In this document: piece after piece, positions 32,611 to 43,508 of the stretch
How positions within the stretch are numbered: position 1 is the stretch's first letter
Layout of the letters: each line of letters begins with the position of its first letter
DNA from: Romanomermis culicivorax
Lineage: Eukaryota > Nematoda > Enoplea > Mermithida > Mermithidae
DNA: 64,000 nt
Direction of reading: 5' to 3'
Assembly: GCA_963922205.1 (NCBI GenBank)
Contig: CAWUHX010000047.1
Coordinates: 930,001 to 994,000 of the forward strand
The notes under the pieces: generated by a model
Seen by the model: only the letters and a program-made list of their open reading frames with translations
What the model was told of the DNA's origin: nothing
Databases searched by the model: none
Translations under genes and position numbers: made by a program

Positions 32611-33530
32611 GTTTCGAATCTTTTCCTTTTCTTCGGAGCGTGATAAGAAATCTGCGAAGGCGTTTTCACATCCGGCTACGTATTCGAATATATAATTAAA
32701 TTGACCAAGATATAAAGCCCATTTTAACAGCCTTTGATTTTGTTGTTTTTCTGCGGAGAGCCACGTGAGTGGTTTATGATCTGTCCTGATTGTGACCCTA
32801 AATCCCATCACGTAGTGCCTATACTGCTTGAACCCGTAAACTACGGCTAAACATTCTCTCTCCGTTGTTGAATATCTTGTTTCGGCGTCATTTAAAACTC
32901 TACTCGAGTAGGCTATTGTCCATCGATCATTTTCCGTTTCCTGATACAATATTGCCCCTATCGCTGTTCCTGAGGCATCTGTTTGAATTACAAATCTCGC
33001 CGATCCGTCGAATACTGGATAACGAAGGAAAGGTGCTGTCATTAGGGCATTTTTCACACTTTCAAAAGCTGCTAACTGTTCCTCTGAAAGTTCAAACTTT
33101 TCCTTCCTATTTTTCTTTACAAGGGCTTTAAATAAGGGCTGGGCGATAAAGGCTAAATTATGAATGAAACGTTTAGACCATTGTACTAATCCCAAGAACT
33201 TTTGTAGTTGCTTGATGGATTTGGGTACTTCGAAATTTTTTACCGCTTCTATCTTTTGTGGATCGACTGACATTCCGTTCTTGTCCAAAATGTGGCCTAG
33301 AAATTTTACACTGGCTGGCATAAAGGAACATTTGTCAGGTTTTAGCGTGAGGTTCGCGTTTGTTAGACATCGAAATATTGTCTCCAGATTTTCTAGATGC
33401 TCTTCGACGGTTTTGGAAAAAATTATTACATCGTCGATATATACCAAACATATCTTCCACACATATGGATACAGAATTCGTTCCATAAGATGCTGAAATT
33501 CCGCGGGAGCATTTTTTAAACTGAAACGGC
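32578..33530 (-). CDS. Gypsy reverse transcriptase palm/thumb and RNase H (pol, middle part)
   Basis: The frame carries the RT catalytic YIDD box ([11 protein letters not shown]), the thumb ([11 protein letters not shown]) and the RNase H domain ([35 protein letters not shown]) with its catalytic acids. It lies one base out of frame with both its upstream partner (RT fingers) and integrase downstream. The upstream change maps to a six-base A run (plus-strand T6 at 33512-33517); the downstream one to 32600-32640. The two shifts cancel each other. Confidence 0.92.
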
Positions 33531-34615
33531 ATCACCTTGAACTGGAACAAACCTTCTTGACATATAAATGCTGTTTTTTCTTTTGATTCGGAGTGCATGG
33601 GTACCTGCCAGTACCCGGACTTTAAATCCAATGTGGAAAAGTACCGTGCTCCTCCTAGCGCATCTAAATAATCATCGATTCGAGGTATCGGAAATTTATT
33701 GTCTTTTGTCACTTGATTGATTCCTCTGTAGTCGACTACTGGTCTCCATGTGCCATCTTTTTTGCCTACTAAAAACAATGGCGCAGCCCAAGGGCTTCTA
33801 GAAGGCTCGATGACACCCTTCTCCATCATATCTTTCACATGTTCTCGAATTATATCTCTTTGCATTATCGGAGCTCTCCAGTAGTGTTTTTGAACAGGTA
33901 GTGCGTCTCCTGTATTGATCTTATGCTCTGCTTCGTGGGTCATTGTTAAGGGGTCGTTCTTCATACTAAATGCCTGCCTGTGCTTGAGTAGGACATTCAT
34001 AAGCTGTTGTTGCCCTTCTCTATCGACACTCGATTCTTTTACCAACTGCGTAACAATTTTGACGAATTCTGGTTCGATTTGCCATTGAGTTTGAGGCTCC
34101 GATTGCAGTTGATGTATTTTTTCGTCAAATTCTGGCCCCACGAACTTCGTTTTGGACTTGGCTATCAACTCGTTGCTACGCAGTTTGATCCCTTTGTTTG
34201 TTTCATTTATGAGTAGGATACGAAAATTATTGTCTCTAGCGTCCACAATTGAGGCGTCGATGTCGAATGAAGTATCTTTTCCTGTTTCTTCTACCACTAT
34301 GGGACCCTTTGCCCAATCTTTCTGTGGCCAAACCACAGCTTGCACAAAAGAAGTGGTATTTGGGGGAATATACGTCCCGTTTTTCGTCCAAATAAAAGTT
34401 TCTTCGTTCATTTCGGTAATTCGCATTACTTGTTCTTGATCGTCGTCACTTTCTAATTCAGGTAGATCTTCCTCCTTGACTTCCTCTTGTAAAGGTACGT
34501 AATCCAGAACCATGGGATTCGTAGGAATCGGTAAACGGGACGGTATTTGCGCATCGTCGAATAATGTCTCACTAATAATTTGTTTCTCTACATTTGCTAG
34601 ACGTATGTGGCCGTT
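33518..34615 (-). CDS. Gypsy RT fingers and linker (pol, N-terminal part)
   Basis: Linker followed by the RT fingers and first palm motifs: [68 protein letters not shown]. The catalytic Asp of motif A ([11 protein letters not shown]) is present. The frame is broken after VMPFQF, where Gypsy RTs continue into a conserved K-N-A-P block found here one base away. The frame opens directly after the TGA at 34616-34618 that closes the protease segment; the first ATG is at 34513. Confidence 0.9.
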
Positions 34616-35086
34616 TCAAAAATCGATAGACGCCTGTATACTAGGATGGGTTAGAAAATCTAGACCCAATATAATACCTTCATTTAGGTTATCTAGTAAT
34701 GCGAATCTGGCCAGAAAATTCCCAAAACGGGTTCCGACGTACACGAATGTAGGACCATATGTTGTCACTCGTTTTCCGACAGCTGTTACTACTGAATTTA
34801 AGATAGGGAATTTTGTCTTAGGCGTATTCAGTAGCCTCCGCGCTGTATCTGTCCTCATAAAGCTAGATTGAGCTCCCGTATCGATTAGGGCTTTAAATTC
34901 TTCTCCGCGTATCCTAATGGGTATCAATAACGGTTGACATTTGCGAAAATTTTCCAGGTGCTCGTTATCATTGGCGAGTCTAGGTTTCGTCTCTGAAGTA
35001 GAATTGATAACATTCCCCAAGCCTAACTCGTAATTCTCTATCAAAACTCCATCTAATGCTATAATTTCCGGCTTATCTTGTTTTTA
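34616..35086 (-). CDS. Gypsy aspartic protease
   Basis: Retropepsin-type protease with the active-site loop [11 protein letters not shown] and the downstream flap/hydrophobic elements [11 protein letters not shown]. It would act as a homodimer to cut the Gag-Pol polyprotein inside the particle. The frame is -1 relative to gag and opens around 35086, so protease expression needs a -1 frameshift or an insertion/deletion correction. It closes at a TGA (34616-34618) that is in frame with the RT segment following it. Confidence 0.88.
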
Positions 35087-35250
35087 GCCTCTTGTGAATT
35101 TATAACATTTACGGAATTATTCGGAGGGTTATTCGCCGGTTGCGATGGTGTTGCTGGTACAATATTTGGCGGTGGTTGCGGGACGCTATTTTGGCGGTAA
35201 TAATATGCCACATTTGGATTCTGTTCGACGTTATTATTGTGGTATGGCAC
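35059..35250 (-). CDS. Gag C-terminal extension behind an in-frame TGA
   Basis: 63 codons in the same frame as gag, separated from it only by TGA 35251-35253 and ending at TAG 35059-35061. Rich in Asn, Pro and Gln ([22 protein letters not shown]). Probably the natural gag C-terminus in an intact copy, with the -1 shift to protease close to its end. Confidence 0.65.
   Translation of the reverse strand: MPYHNNNVEQNPNVAYYYRQNSVPQPPPNIVPATPSQPANNPPNNSVNVINSQEAKNKISRKL
35080..35086 (-). promoter_or_regulatory. Candidate -1 frameshift site T-AAA-AAC between gag and protease
   Basis: In the gag frame the codons read AAA AAC preceded by T, one base off the classic A-AAA-AAC slippery heptamer used by several retroviruses for gag-pro. 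The protease frame is exactly -1 and becomes open at this point. The P-site mismatch makes efficient slippage doubtful in this copy. Confidence 0.4.
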
Positions 35251-37197
35251 TCATTGGCCGAAATTCGCAAATCCTGCTCTTCCACGATTTACAAAGCCGC
35301 CACGATGGTCAAAATTTCGATTGTAAAAGTTGGTGCCACGATTCCACGACCTCCCTTGATCCGTTGGTTGAATCAATTCAGGGTGCAAGATAAAACAATT
35401 TTCAGACGAATGACTATTCGATTTATGGTACGAACAATATGGTCGACGGTACGGATTTCCCAAAATTCTATCAGGTAAATTACTATTATATGGTACACTA
35501 TTAGGATTATTATTGACTCCCCAACGATTAAGAGTTTGAGGGCCCTGATTCCTAATTGCCTCATTAACTATTTTCATAATATCCTGTTGCGATAAAGGGG
35601 TCTGAAATGCTGGTGGCGGCGGGAAAATTTGCTTAGGCCGTATAACCTGTTGTTGTTGACCAGTATTACTATCCTGCGGACGAAATTGTAAATTATTAAA
35701 TCTTCTGTTTTCATAGACTCGATTCAACCGATTGTCTTCGCCATCTTCTTGGTCTTCGCTAAATTCCTTCCAGGCCGTCGTATCGGCTTTCAATTTGTTT
35801 ACGAATTCCGCCAAAGAGGCGATATTTTTGAACTCGTGAAGCCGACCTTCCATTCGAGTTTGGATGTAAACTGGAGCCTTGTGAAAATACGTTTCGATGA
35901 CAATTCGATTTCGTTCATTTTCGGTTTTTTCATAATTTAATAAATGAACATAAGTTTTTATTCGGCGTAAAAAATCCTTTGTAGTCTCCCCTTTTCGTTT
36001 TTTCATATCATGTAGCTCCCTTCTGAGTGCAGGAGTGTCCATTTTGGGAGCAATCATTCTTATCACGCTCGCCTTTCCTTCTTCATAGCTACTATTCTTG
36101 TCCACGTATGTCGAAGTTTCGAAATCACAGCACCGCCAGAGTACCTCAATTCTTAGGTCTTCTGTATCTTCAGGCTTGAATGTGCCTTCCAAACAGGCGA
36201 AAAAATTGAGTATTTCTGCGGCCTCCATTTTATCCAATATTTCTTTATTCTTCATTCGACCCAAAATTATCTTGATTCTTTTCTCAGGATCTTCGCAATG
36301 CTGTCCATAATCTTGTTGATTTCGAGGAATACTTCCAGATATAGGTTGTTCCATTCCGCGATTCCATGACGTCGTTGGTATTTCATCTTCCATCGTTCGA
36401 TGCTGTGCACCTTGTGCCTGTGCCTGGGCGAGGTGATTTTCAAACCACTTTAATTTTTTTTCGAAACTTCTGTCTAAATGGTCTTTAACCGGTTCAGACT
36501 GAAGTATTTCCGCATTTTCATAATTCGATATTCTTTCATTGGGTTTCCTATCCGTTTTCTTCATCAATTCTCGCATTTGCTTTTCGACCTCTTCCATTAT
36601 CCTCTTCGCATTTTGCTGATCCTGTTCTCGTAGCCTTTCTTCCAATAATTTTCGTTCTGCTCTTTCTCGCATGAGTTGTTCTAATATTTCTTGTTCCTGG
36701 AGCGCTGCTTTTGTTCTTTCCACATTAACGGCATTCGTCGATTTATCAACGGCTCTTTGCATTGATTCCAGGATGGCTAAAGTGGCGACATCCTGCAAAT
36801 TTCCCTTCGTCGGTCTTTCGGTTTCATTCCTCGGTTTTGTTTCGATACCAATTTTTGCGTCGATTTCCGGTATTGTAGGCGTATATTTCGAATTATGAAA
36901 TGATACCACATTCGTTTTCGGAGTTACATTAATCTTCTCGAAGGATGATATTGAACCAGAGGACGTCTGTATCCCCTGATCCGCATAATCATATGCCTCT
37001 GTGTCAATAGTCTGATCTTTATTACTTCCATCCGGTAAATTTGCGAATTTCTTGGCTACCTGTTCAATCGTTGTTTCCATGTTCGCCATTCGTTCGGCAT
37101 GATCGTCTTTAGTCAATTCCGTTTGCGATAATGTTACTTTCGGTCGTCGTCCAGGTTGCTTTCGTACCGTTAATTTCGGTTTCGATACTTTCTTCAT
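35251..37197 (-). CDS. Gypsy Gag (capsid and nucleocapsid)
   Basis: 648 codons from ATG at 37197, only about 31 nt from the 5' LTR, to TGA at 35251. N-terminal basic and low-complexity region, a long helical/coiled region ([19 protein letters not shown]), then the capsid segment ([60 protein letters not shown]). Near the C-terminus is a variant zinc knuckle C-x2-H-x4-H-x4-C ([15 protein letters not shown]) followed by an Arg/Gly/Asn-rich tail. Gag packages the element RNA into cytoplasmic particles. Confidence 0.9.
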   Translation of the reverse strand: MKKVSKPKLTVRKQPGRRPKVTLSQTELTKDDHAERMANMETTIEQVAKKFANLPDGSNKDQTIDTEAYDYADQGIQTSSGSISSFEKINVTPKTNVVSFHNSKYTPTIPEIDAKIGIETKPRNETERPTKGNLQDVATLAILESMQRAVDKSTNAVNVERTKAALQEQEILEQLMRERAERKLLEERLREQDQQNAKRIMEEVEKQMRELMKKTDRKPNERISNYENAEILQSEPVKDHLDRSFEKKLKWFENHLAQAQAQGAQHRTMEDEIPTTSWNRGMEQPISGSIPRNQQDYGQHCEDPEKRIKIILGRMKNKEILDKMEAAEILNFFACLEGTFKPEDTEDLRIEVLWRCCDFETSTYVDKNSSYEEGKASVIRMIAPKMDTPALRRELHDMKKRKGETTKDFLRRIKTYVHLLNYEKTENERNRIVIETYFHKAPVYIQTRMEGRLHEFKNIASLAEFVNKLKADTTAWKEFSEDQEDGEDNRLNRVYENRRFNNLQFRPQDSNTGQQQQVIRPKQIFPPPPAFQTPLSQQDIMKIVNEAIRNQGPQTLNRWGVNNNPNSVPYNSNLPDRILGNPYRRPYCSYHKSNSHSSENCFILHPELIQPTDQGRSWNRGTNFYNRNFDHRGGFVNRGRAGFANFGQ

Positions 37198-37210
37198 CTT
37201 TTACCTTTGT

Positions 37211-37228
37211 AGCTGTACAAGTCACCAA
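37211..37228 (-). promoter_or_regulatory. Primer binding site of the Gypsy element
   Basis: Immediately inside the 5' LTR the minus strand reads T-TGGTGACTTGTACAG; the TGG complements a tRNA CCA end. I could not assign the tRNA. The gag ATG follows within about 15 nt, so the leader is extremely short. Confidence 0.65.
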
Positions 37229-38057
37229 TGTCGTATTAATGTGCTCTTATGCCCTCGGCTGCCTACCTGCGGTTCTTGGGGGATCCAATCTGGTCCGGCC
37301 CCTGACGCTAACCCGGTACTAATCACACTCCTACTGCAGTGAGTTAAGACTTGATGTACGAGAACGTTTATTGGTGAGCAAAAACACAACCGGTAGTAGA
37401 ATACAACGATGGATGTAAGTACGAAACAAAAGTGCAGAGTGCCAAAAATACAAACACTAACGCCTACAACCTCCCTAGTCGGCTGATCCTTCTTTTGTCC
37501 CTGAGCAACGAGCCACAGGGCCAATAGGATATCTCGGGCCATGTCCTAAGCTGAAACTCTACCCAAAAATAAGTGAACTGCCTCAGACAACCACTCACTG
37601 GTTCCTCTCCTCAAGATGGAACGTTGCAAACGTCTCAGGCCGCGTCACTACTCAAATTCGTCCGCGACGCGAAGCTCAAAACACAAATAAACGAAATGGC
37701 GATCCTTTCCTTTGTCACCACCATCGAAATACTAAGGCGCCCGAATGCTACGGTGCAGACGCTAATATCAAACGAAGGAGAGGCGATTCTCCAGACGAAA
37801 ATATTACTCACAATAATAATAATAAGAATAAGAATGAATAAAAACGCTGCAGCGCGCCTAACATCGACTTGCAAGTGATATGCAAAACATTTGCGCCAAC
37901 CATTTATTTATTTTAGACCAAAAATATGAGTGACACAAACCGTTTTATCGGTTTGTTTACCTGAGAATAAATGAAAACACTTTAGCAATAAAGAAACTTT
38001 AGAAAATGAAATGATGTAATTAGAGGACCAAAGGTCAGAGGAATTGACCCTCTGACA
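37229..38057 (-). repeat. 5' LTR of the Gypsy element
   Basis: 829 bp, TG...CA, nearly identical to 24423-25250 over its whole length. Contains the AATAAA on the minus strand corresponding to that of the other LTR. Followed outside by TGTA, the right target-site copy. Confidence 0.92.
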
Positions 38058-41013
38058 TGTAGTTGAACTTAGACTCATGTAGTTGTCTAAAAAAGGGAGA
38101 TTTGCCTGCTGTTTTTAAAAATCTATTGTTATTTATTTGTTGGGTCAGTACATGCATTGGAGTTGTCACATCGTAAATGTTATTGGTTGGTATTTGTTTT
38201 GTAATATTTAATATCTGTACATAAAAGGGACTTAAAGTAGTATCCACTTGTTTGATGTCAAAGTTGGAGTTTATTGCACTTTCAAATCCACCTAGTTTGT
38301 CAAGGTTTCTCTTTCCTAGTAGACACCACTTACCATTGTGCAGAATTCTTGGGATCCATTTGCTTTTCAGGGACGCTAATGTAGCATCTATATCTGGTGC
38401 TTTAATACCTCCTTTGGAATGATCCTGAATTAAATTAAGATTTTTTATCTTTGACTTTCCCCCATTCCACATAAATCTTTGTAGGAGGGATTTCAATGAT
38501 TTTATTGTTATTTTATCTACATAGAGATTTATCATACTGTATATAAGCTTTGACATAATCATGTAGTTCCAAATAGTAACTTTCCCATACAAAGTCAATC
38601 CCCTGTTTCGCCATATCTCACATTCATGTTTACATTTTTCAAGTTTTTCACCAAAGTTCTTCTCATGCATGACTTTTTTATCATGGGAATAGAATATTCC
38701 TAATATGTTAACAGTATCTACTATATCACTTGAGCTAAATTTTTCTTTTACTTCCTTATTTTGACCTAGTCCTAAAACTTGTGTCTTTTTCAGATTTATC
38801 TTTAGTCCAGAGGCTTTGCCAAAAGTGTTTATTTCTTGCATTGCTTTATCGAAGTCAGCTTTATTCTTAACTAAAAGTACTGTATCATCTGCATATAGAC
38901 TAACTTTATTTTGTATGTTGTTTATGGTTAATCCTTCGTATATTTGTGAATTTCTTAATTTGATGGCCATATACTCCATAGCACATATAAATATATATGG
39001 TGACAAGGGACATCCTTGTCTTACACCTCGTTCTAGTGGAAATCATTTGGTACTATACCCTGCATTCAGCACTACTGCTTCTGCTCTATTGTACAAGGTT
39101 GATATCCATGAACAATATTTATCACCAATGTTGAAGGCTTTGAGAGCCAGGTTCATGAAGTCTCTGTCAAGAGAATCAAAAGCTTTTTCAATATCTAGTG
39201 AGATTATAAAACCTGATTCTTCATTTGCATGTGTTTCATAATGTTCAGTTATATCTAAAAGGTATCGTATACCTTCTGCAATGTATCTGTTTGGGACAAA
39301 GCCCCTCTGATCTTCATGTATGACTGTTTCTATATTGTTCCTTAAATGTGTAGCTATTGTCTTTGCTAAAATTTTGTAATCCACATTCAGTAATGATATT
39401 GGTCTCCAGTTTGATATGTACTCAGTGTTTTTCCCTGGTTTTGGAATTAAGGTAATAACACTTCTTCTCTGGGAGTCTGACAGCATCCCATACTCAAGGG
39501 AGTAATGGAAAGCTTCTGTGAGGGGTTCTCTAATGAGATCCCAGTAAGTTTTGTAAAATTCTACTGTTAATCCATCATCTCCAGGACTTTTATTATTTTT
39601 CATTGACTCAAGGCTCTGTTTTAGTTCCTTTTCAGAGGACTCTGCTTCCATAAGATTTTTTTGTCTCTCATTAAATTTGGGAAAATTGACGTTTTTGAGG
39701 TCTTGGAAAAACTGGTCTTTAAGATGTCTTTCACTAATTCTGCTCTTGTACAGTTGCTCGTAGTAGTTTTTTATGTATTTTAGTAAATCTTTTGGGTTAT
39801 CCATTTCTGTGTTCCCTTCTACTAGTTTATTTATTGTTTTGTAGTTGTAATTTCGTTTTTCCATATTTAGAAAGTATGAGTTTGGTTTCTCTCCTAGTAA
39901 GTTCCATCGTATTTTTGTTCTTTCCATGGCATGTTTTGCCTTCTCTTCTTCTAATGCGATTAACTCACTTTTAATCTCTTTATGTGTCATGTTGTCTACT
40001 AGTCCCACACTGTCTAGATCTTCTTCTATCTTCTGCAGTTTTTTCCTTAACTCATTTTCATAGCTTCGTGTTTTTTTGGCCTGAGACTTTGAGTAAAGGA
40101 TTGTCTCTTGTTTTATTTTATATTTTACATAATCCCAGAGCATAGCAGAATTTAATTTTTGGGTATTTCCTTCCATCTTAGCTCTGCTAATTGTTTTGGT
40201 CAGGATTATGAGATATTCATTATCCAATGTTAGCTTGTTATTAAACCTCCAGTTTCCTGGTCCTCTTCTGTTGTATAGTTTTCCATATAATTTTATATTT
40301 ATTCCATTGTGATTTGATGGTAGGCCACTTATTATTTCAGCCTGGTGGCATTTATTTACCAATGTTTCAGAAACAAAAAGGTAGTCTAGTCTGCATTTCA
40401 CATTTTGGCCAGTCCAAGTATACCGTTTTTGATTTGGGTTTCTGAATCTAAATGTATCGACCAAGTCATATTGTTTTATATAGTACATAAATTTTGCTAC
40501 AGATTTCTTCTTTAGATTAGTTGCACCTGTATTTTTATCTAGCTTAGGGTCTATTGTGATATTCATATCTCCCCCAAGTATAACTGGTAAGTTATCTTTA
40601 TTGAAAGCTTTGAGTTTCCCAAATACTTCGTTCCAAAATGGTATTTGTTCTTTTTCTAGTACAGGGGCATATATGTTGATTAGTACAAAGGGTGCATCAT
40701 TTATATTTAGCTGGATCATTATGTATCTGCCATTTTGGTCTGTTTCTATCTTTCTTATTTCACATGGGAAGGTATTGTTAATTAGGATAATCACACCTCT
40801 AGAGTTGCTAAGGCCATTTGGGAAAATAACCTTATCATTCCCACATCCCCATTGATGTTTTACTTGTTGCTCTATAGATTTTGTAACGTGGGTTTCTTGA
40901 AGAAATACTATATCATGTCTCTCCTCTTTCAAGTATGTTAATATCTCTTTTCTTTTAATCTGGTTGTTTAGTCCTTTGGTGTTCACTGAAAATAAAGAAA
41001 AGTTATATACCAT
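38058..41013 (-). pseudogene. LINE ORF2, endonuclease and reverse transcriptase segment
   Basis: Starts at ATG 41013. Residues 1-230 are the apurinic-type endonuclease (NTKGLNNQIKR, VFLQETHV, INIYAP, GGDMNITID, RYTW, CRLDYLFVS, SNHNGINIK). The RT follows from about 450: SPGDDGLTVEFYK, ITLIPKPGKN, NWRPISLLNVDYKILAK, EDQRGFVPNR, SLDIEKAFDSL. A TGA at 39043-39045 interrupts the frame just before RQGCPLSPYIF; the frame then continues with the YADD box (VSLYADDTVLLV), the thumb and the region after it (WNYMIMSKLIYSM). It is cut by the LTR element at 38058. EN catalytic residues look intact. With the segment at 23628-24422 the protein would be about 1,250 residues, normal for L1/Tx1 ORF2. Confidence 0.92.
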
Positions 41014-41797
41014 CGAATTTCCTTATACGTGGGCTTAAGAAGCAATGTGTTTTCATCTTAAATTGTTTGTTATTTGAAGTTGTGTGTGTTATGATAATCT
41101 TATCATTTTTTTTAAATAATAAAGCACCCTCAATGAGGGCAATACAACACAAGCATACTTATGCTGGTGGGAACAGAGGTCAACATCCTAAGCATTTCTG
41201 CAAAGGAAGACAAAGGTTAAGAAAAGAAAATGGCACCCTAAAGCAGGTACCTTTGATTTTACATTCTAATTTTCAGTGATATTTAGTGGGAAATTTAATC
41301 AACAACAATAATTGCAAAAATATATAACAAGGGCGAGTTAGCAGGAAAAAACAAACGACAAATCATGATAATAATTATTCTTAATGATTCACAAAAAAAG
41401 TCGAAAAAACATGCAATTAATTTCCTAATTACTAGAATTAGTTTTCTTGTTTTTATGATTTTCGCGACGTTGGTTTTGATCTTTGAGCTGCTGTTTCGTC
41501 AAATCGTCCTTGATAATCGTAAATTTTCTAGGTTTTCGTTGCATATTGAACTGATGTAAATTTTTGACGTTACTCAAAACGACTTGCTTGTCTAAAACCG
41601 AACGAAAATTGATACGGACTTTCTGCAGACTTTTCCCGCTTTATCCTTATCTTCTTGGAAGGCGATGTATCCAAAATAAAAGGGTGTTTTTAAATATACT
41701 ATATCAGGGATATAATTTAGGTGAGAGATATCTTGCAGATGTCAGGATCCTGTTAATTCTAAATATTGTATCTGTCTGTATCTGTTCTCACAAATGT
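41014..41797. other. LINE 5' region without recognisable ORF1
   Basis: About 780 bp between the ORF2 start and the right target duplication. It holds no L1-type ORF1 (no coiled coil, RRM or zinc knuckle). It may be 5' UTR of a one-ORF element or the stub left by 5' truncation. Confidence 0.5.
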
Positions 41798-41876
41798 CAG
41801 ATTTTTCCATATTTATAATAAAACTGAGATTGGTTAATAAATTTGTTGTGAGGTTCAGATCATCTTTCACCTTTTC
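41798..41876. repeat. Right 79-bp target-site duplication of the LINE
   Basis: Copy of 23364-23442 with one difference. The DIRS reverse-transcriptase frame continues out of it to the right (minus-strand upstream). Confidence 0.85.
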
Positions 41877-41936
41877 TATTGAGGCATTCATGACTAAAAT
41901 ATCGTCCAAATACAGAATTAGGCGCAAGCCTTGCTG
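41798..41936 (-). pseudogene. DIRS-type reverse transcriptase, YLDD-box fragment
   Basis: Minus-strand frame containing LRLILYLDDILVM, the RT catalytic box, followed by KVKDDLNLTTNLLTNL, which is duplicated at 23436 by the LINE target-site duplication. To the right it is cut at 41937 by the Merlin transposon; the upstream RT part resumes at 43568. Confidence 0.8.
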
Positions 41937-42299
41937 GGTATTAGTGTAGTATGTGCACCAGACTTCATATTTTGTGAACCATTGTGAAATTTGCATATGT
42001 AACATAGTAACCTAGGTAAATCGATACCGTGGAGTTCAAAAATCATGTCAATTTTTTCCTACAGTAAGCCGATGTCGTTCTACAGTACACTTTTCACATA
42101 AAACTCAAAAAGTAATATGAAAACTATGCAATTAACAGCTTTAAAAAGTAAAAATAACACTTTACACATTACAAATTTTGCATTTTTTATCAAAAAAAAA
42201 TTTCATTTTTTGTCAAAAACAATTTTTGTCATGGATTTATCAATTCACGAGTTTTGTCTTGCTACAAATACTGAAAATTTATCCATTGATTTTGCTCGA

Positions 42300-43306
42300 A
42301 ATCACAGTCTTTTGTTGGGCGAAAGTCAAATTCCACAGCAACAAAATAATGGTCAATGCCCCCTTGGAACCGACAATTGTTCTGGTGCGGTCTATGCGAC
42401 TACAGTCTTCAAAGCTGATTGAAACAAATAATACGAACTTTTTCGTTGTTCAAAATGTCTACGAATGCAATCAGCGAAAAATGCTGTTGTAGATAGTGAA
42501 ATTTGTGGTGCTTGAAACGAGAATGATTTGCGATCATTTTTTGCTACAATGAATAATATTGGAAAATCGCAAACAAAAATATCGATCAAAACAGCTCTTA
42601 CAATTATTTATTTATGGGCAAAAAATTGTCCATTTTACAAGCCAAAGGTTTAATGGGTAACATTGTCATTGAAAATCATACATTCGTCGATTGGCATAAT
42701 TACATTCGAGAAGTTTGCAAAAGAGCCTTAGACGAAACTGTTCCAATGGGGGGACCTGGTCAAATAATACAAATCGACGAAAGTCTGATGCGTGGAAAAT
42801 GAAAATACAATCATGGACATTTACTGAGAGGTAACAGGGTGGCTCCAGCCCGTCAAAATTACGGCCCTCAAGTTGTTGGACCCTGGGTTTTCGGCTTGGT
42901 CTGGAAGCATCCCGACGGCAAACAAGATTTAAGAATGTTTCACGTTTTGAGATGTAATGAAACTACACTAAGGGCGATAATTTTCCATCATGTTGCTCCT
43001 GGTTCAACTATCATCTCTGATCAATGGGCTGCTTATCGTAATGTAGACAAATGGCAAGGTTTCAATTATATACATAAAACTGTTAATCACCAGGAAAATT
43101 TCGTTGATCCAATAACTGGAGCTCACACGCAAAGAATTGAAAGTCACTGGGGACATGTTAAAACTGAATTAGTTCGCAAAATGCGGGGTACATCCGAATT
43201 TTTGTTACCAGGGCATTTAGCTGCTTATTGGTGGCGAAAGATTTATGACAAGACACCTTTCAATGATATAATGAAAGAAATCGCTCATCAATTTCCTGTT
43301 GTTTAA
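42300..43306 (+). pseudogene. Merlin/ISXO2-like DDE transposase, decayed
   Basis: The best part is 42614-43306: a helical region (TFVDWHNYIREVCKRAL) then the DDE core: first Asp IIQIDESLMRGK, WVFGLVWKHPDGK, second Asp STIISDQWAAYRNV, NHQENFVDP, and Glu HTQRIESHWGHVK; ending TAA. A TGA at 42800-42802 interrupts it directly after RGK, where family members continue with a basic residue. Upstream, 42300-42613 contains frame-shifted pieces of the N-terminal region (for example FFATMNNIGKSQTKISIKTA before 42614). Three catalytic acids survive but the gene is not translatable as it stands. Confidence 0.85.
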
Positions 43307-43436
43307 ACGCTTACTGTAAATTTACACTTTCTGAGAAATTATTTATCCTGCACTTATTCTAAAATTAGTTTAGTTGTATTTATTTTCTGATTATTTATTC
43401 ATGGTATAAGAATTAAATCGTAGCTCAGTTAGGTTG

Positions 43437-43508
43437 GATGGTTTAGCTCAATCGGTTAGGGGCTCGCTTCGTACGCAACAGTCTGCAGTTCGAAACCCAC
43501 CGGAGACA
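43437..43508 (+). tRNA. tRNA-like sequence (pseudo-tRNA or SINE head) inside the Merlin element
   Basis: An A-box match TAGCTCAATCGG at 43444 and a B-box match GTTCGAAAC at about 43489 are at tRNA spacing, and the D-arm pairs (GCTC with GGGC). The anticodon stem, T stem and acceptor stem do not pair well, so this is not a functional tRNA. A second A-box-like word, TAGCTCAGTTAGG, lies about 23 bp upstream. Confidence 0.45.

Larger units (their letters stand above)
24419..38061 (-). mobile_element. 13.6-kb Ty3/Gypsy-type LTR retrotransposon carrying a 3'-5' exonuclease gene
   Basis: Element 24423-38057, flanked by TGTA at 24419-24422 and 38058-38061 (4-bp target duplication). LTRs are 828-829 bp, start TG and end CA, and differ by about a dozen positions by eye, so the insertion is fairly recent. 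All genes read on the minus strand: gag, a short extension, protease, RT, RNase H, integrase, then a 0.7-kb spacer, a roughly 1,100-codon exonuclease-bearing frame and its basic Pro-rich continuation, then a 1.1-kb leader to the polypurine tract. The PR-RT-RH-IN order and the GPY module after integrase place it in the Gypsy (Ty3) group. Several in-frame stops and frame changes suggest this copy is no longer autonomous, unless recoding is involved. Confidence 0.92.
23443..41797 (-). mobile_element. L1/Tx1-like LINE, split by the LTR element
   Basis: Flanked by a 79-bp target duplication. On the minus strand it runs from about 41797 (5') to a poly(A) tract of roughly 17 bases at 23443-23459 (3'), with AATAAA at 23469-23474. 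Its own DNA is 38058-41797 plus 23443-24422, about 4.7 kb. A single ORF2 is recognisable; no ORF1 was found in the 780 bp upstream, so the copy is probably 5'-truncated. The LTR retrotransposon 24423-38057 sits inside ORF2 and removing it with one TGTA leaves the reading frame continuous. Confidence 0.85.

Noticed and set aside
43437..43508. Functional tRNA gene
   Set aside because: A and B boxes are present but anticodon, T and acceptor stems do not pair; kept only as a tRNA-like sequence.
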